64,000 nt of DNA from Methanococcoides sp. LMO-2. GTDB taxonomy: Archaea > Halobacteriota > Methanosarcinia > Methanosarcinales > Methanosarcinaceae. The notes beneath the pieces were generated by a model. The model made no database searches. It was not told the origin of the DNA and worked only from the letters and a program-made list of their open reading frames with translations. Positions within the stretch are counted from its first letter, which is position 1; each line of letters opens with the position of its first letter. Where the stretch lies: the NCBI RefSeq assembly GCF_038432375.1, contig NZ_JBCAUS010000002.1, positions 248,001 through 312,000 on the forward strand, given 5' to 3'. The position numbers were made by a program, and so were the translations under genes. Below, piece by piece: positions 62,507 through 64,000 of this stretch.

Positions 62507-63625
62507 TCACTTCCTTCTCATCAACAAGTAAACTGCCAGTATACCAGCAATTGCCATATACGCAAAGAACCCCGGAATATCCTCACCTTCAGCTTCAACC
62601 TCAAGTGGTGCTTCAGCTATCCTGTCAATAGTCTCCTGTGAAAGGAACGAGCCACCAGCACCAAGGATCACTCCGTCACTTTCTCCAACGAAGATCTCAG
62701 TGTTCTCATGGCAGAATTCACAATCCTTTGCTTCGGTGGTGGTTGTGTGAGGTACCCACTCGGCGAAGGCTGTATGTGTGGAATTGTTGTAGGATGTGGT
62801 CATGTTGATGAACGGCTTGATGGTCCCATCAACGGACCTTGCAAGATAGAAACTGCTGACATCTATCCTATCCAGCTGGCCGGTTTCAAGATGGCAGTTC
62901 TCACATGTGATGACCCAGCCGGAATGGCAGGCTGAGCAGTCGAGTTTGCTGTTATGTATGCTGTGTGCAGGACTGTCAGGGGAATATTGTGTAACGGCTA
63001 AACCATTGACCTCCTTTTCAGGATCAGTATGGCAATCCGCACAGGTTACTTTCACAGCTTCCATCTGGGACTCGTATGCGACTCCGTCACCGTGTACCTC
63101 TTCTGGTGTATGGCAATCGGTGCAGTCCAGTCCCTTTTCATAGTGAATGTCCGGATTGGGAGCTACATCCTTGTGTGCAGGGAGTTCTCCCTGGAAATAT
63201 GATGTCTGCTTCTTGAAGTGGCATTGGTCACATGTTTCAATAGTAATATCGCCACCATGTCCTTCTTCTCCTGTGTGACATGATGTACATGAGGAAGCAT
63301 GGCAATCGGAACAGCCTCTTTCCTCATAGAAGGAGTGCATATCTATTCCAAATTCACCTGCTGCACCTTTCTCATATTCTCCTTTCATACCGCTACCGGT
63401 GTAGTGAAGGGAAGACGAGAAATTGGTAATGATGTCTGCATGACAGGGCTGACAGCTGTCAAGGTCTGATCCGGCTTCTGTTTCCCCGGCAGCAAAAGCA
63501 ACATTTGTTGACATGATGCATAAGGCCGAGACAATTATAATAGCGATAGCTACGGTACAGTGTTTGTATGGTGTCTTTCCGGAAAATTTAGTAAGTACTC
63601 TGCTTAGTTGAAACCTCTGGCTCAT
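62507..63625 (-). CDS. Nine-CxxCH multihaem cytochrome c with C-terminal anchor
   Basis: A 372-residue secreted protein: signal segment (about 20-46), nine CxxCH motifs (CQPCH, CSDCH, CTSCH, CDQCH, CTDCH, CADCH, CSACH, CENCH, CEFCH) and a final membrane helix (GFFAYMAIAGILAVYLLM). It should bind up to nine haems on the outer face and carry electrons between the membrane quinone-like pool (methanophenazine) and external acceptors, in the manner of MmcA-type cytochromes; this role is inferred. ATG at 63625 lies six bases after GGGGGA; the in-frame GTG at 63631 touches the site. Confidence 0.92.
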   Translation of the reverse strand: MSQRFQLSRVLTKFSGKTPYKHCTVAIAIIIVSALCIMSTNVAFAAGETEAGSDLDSCQPCHADIITNFSSSLHYTGSGMKGEYEKGAAGEFGIDMHSFYEERGCSDCHASSCTSCHTGEEGHGGDITIETCDQCHFKKQTSYFQGELPAHKDVAPNPDIHYEKGLDCTDCHTPEEVHGDGVAYESQMEAVKVTCADCHTDPEKEVNGLAVTQYSPDSPAHSIHNSKLDCSACHSGWVITCENCHLETGQLDRIDVSSFYLARSVDGTIKPFINMTTSYNNSTHTAFAEWVPHTTTTEAKDCEFCHENTEIFVGESDGVILGAGGSFLSQETIDRIAEAPLEVEAEGEDIPGFFAYMAIAGILAVYLLMRRK

Positions 63626-63825
63626 TAGCACTCCCCCTGCTAATATGTATTATGTATTGAAATGTATTCAATCTTGCTGTGACGCGTAATGCATAATGTT
63701 TAATGCGGTCTCCGGATCAATATTTCATTTTAATTTCATGGTTCCTGCTTTTAGTCCCTGTCAGTCTCTAATTGTTTCGTAAGAATACGAAAGACTCATA
63801 TCTGATATGGGGTATATGAACGCCA

Positions 63826-64000
63826 ATGTGGATCGATGGATTATACTCAGCATTTGACTATCTCATCAAGGTCATCCCGCCGATCGTTATCGGAACCCTG
63901 ATAATGGATATTATGGTGGAGATGGGCTGGGTGAACAAGCTGGGCTTTATAGCATCACCTCTCATGCGCTTTGGTCACCTGAGGGAAGAGATCGGTCTCA
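63826..64000 (+). CDS. Nucleoside-recognition-domain membrane protein, N-terminal part
   Basis: The frame from ATG 63826 is open to the window end (58 codons) and reads as a polytopic protein: SAFDYLIKVIPPIVIGTLIMDI, GFIASPLMRFGHLREEIGL. This matches the archaeal Gate/nucleoside-recognition family; transported substrate unknown. An ATG at 63816 is in a frame that stops quickly. Confidence 0.85.
   Translation, partial: MWIDGLYSAFDYLIKVIPPIVIGTLIMDIMVEMGWVNKLGFIASPLMRFGHLREEIGL

Noticed and set aside
1-64000. tRNA, rRNA, CRISPR arrays, insertion sequences or phage genes
   Set aside because: None recognised on either strand by reading; a tRNA or RNA-family search would be decisive.

Overview
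The window looks like chromosome of a methylotrophic methanogen of the Methanosarcinaceae (Methanolobus / Methanococcoides type). This is inferred from a form III RuBisCO end, methanogen-type surface proteins (COG1361, PGF-pre-PGF, PKD, fasciclin), a stand-alone ferredoxin:thioredoxin reductase catalytic subunit, DUF1638 and DUF3303 proteins, a multihaem cytochrome c with a membrane anchor, and archaeal TATA boxes with GGGG(G)-N6-start ribosome sites. TAG is almost absent as a stop: of 64 gene ends read by eye, 63 use TAA or TGA. That fits an organism that decodes TAG as pyrrolysine, although no pyl gene lies in the window.

Layout. 1-1.2 kb: RuBisCO end and a thiol-redox/regulator pair. 1.3-6.8 kb (minus): a MacB-like ABC efflux operon with a structured leader, then a membrane-bound HTH protein and a lipoprotein. 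7.3-9.3 kb: a tandemly duplicated cassette (secreted helical protein plus small membrane protein), one copy decayed. 9.4-11.7 kb: iron permease and a PepSY-like / small membrane / ArsR-type cassette with dyad operators. 11.7-16.2 kb (minus): surface lipoproteins and an acyltransferase. 16.4-22.3 kb: DUF378, a DUF523-DUF1722 / flavin-binding / PEP-synthase-like operon, a double-fasciclin lipoprotein and two DUF3303 genes. 22.3-37.4 kb: mostly housekeeping and transport genes (AzlCD, orphan PAS kinase, NrdD-tail-like protein, FTR, Na/Ca exchanger, subtilisin-PKD protease, DUF1638, YwbE, YlqF-like GTPase, a glycosyltransferase, UPF0216, threonine synthase).

37.4-57.1 kb (all minus) is a surface-glycan locus. 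It has two giant polytopic membrane proteins, a flippase, glycosyltransferases, a methyltransferase, a complete dTDP-L-rhamnose pathway (RmlA, D, B, C), a UDP-glucuronate decarboxylase-like enzyme and a sugar-1-phosphate nucleotidyltransferase. Its middle (43.8-48.8 kb) is visibly more A+T-rich than the rest. 57.2-57.6 kb holds two overlapping small remnant ORFs. 57.8-62.1 kb carries two paralogous membrane-anchored surface proteins. The window ends with a nine-CxxCH cytochrome and the start of a nucleoside-recognition-domain protein.

The most striking observation is the first surface-protein paralog (57837-59951). Its reading frame is intact over 705 codons only if four in-frame codons, all TAG, are read as amino acids. 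There is no in-frame TAA or TGA and no frameshift, and in the clearest alignments the TAGs sit where relatives have Lys, Glu or Gln. The best reading is a multi-pyrrolysine cell-surface protein, possibly made only when pyrrolysine is available; a decaying pseudogene is the alternative. Two other genes (acyltransferase, 14176-15342; a small beta-rich protein, 22319-22915) seem to start at ACG, each exactly six bases after a GGGGG ribosome site.
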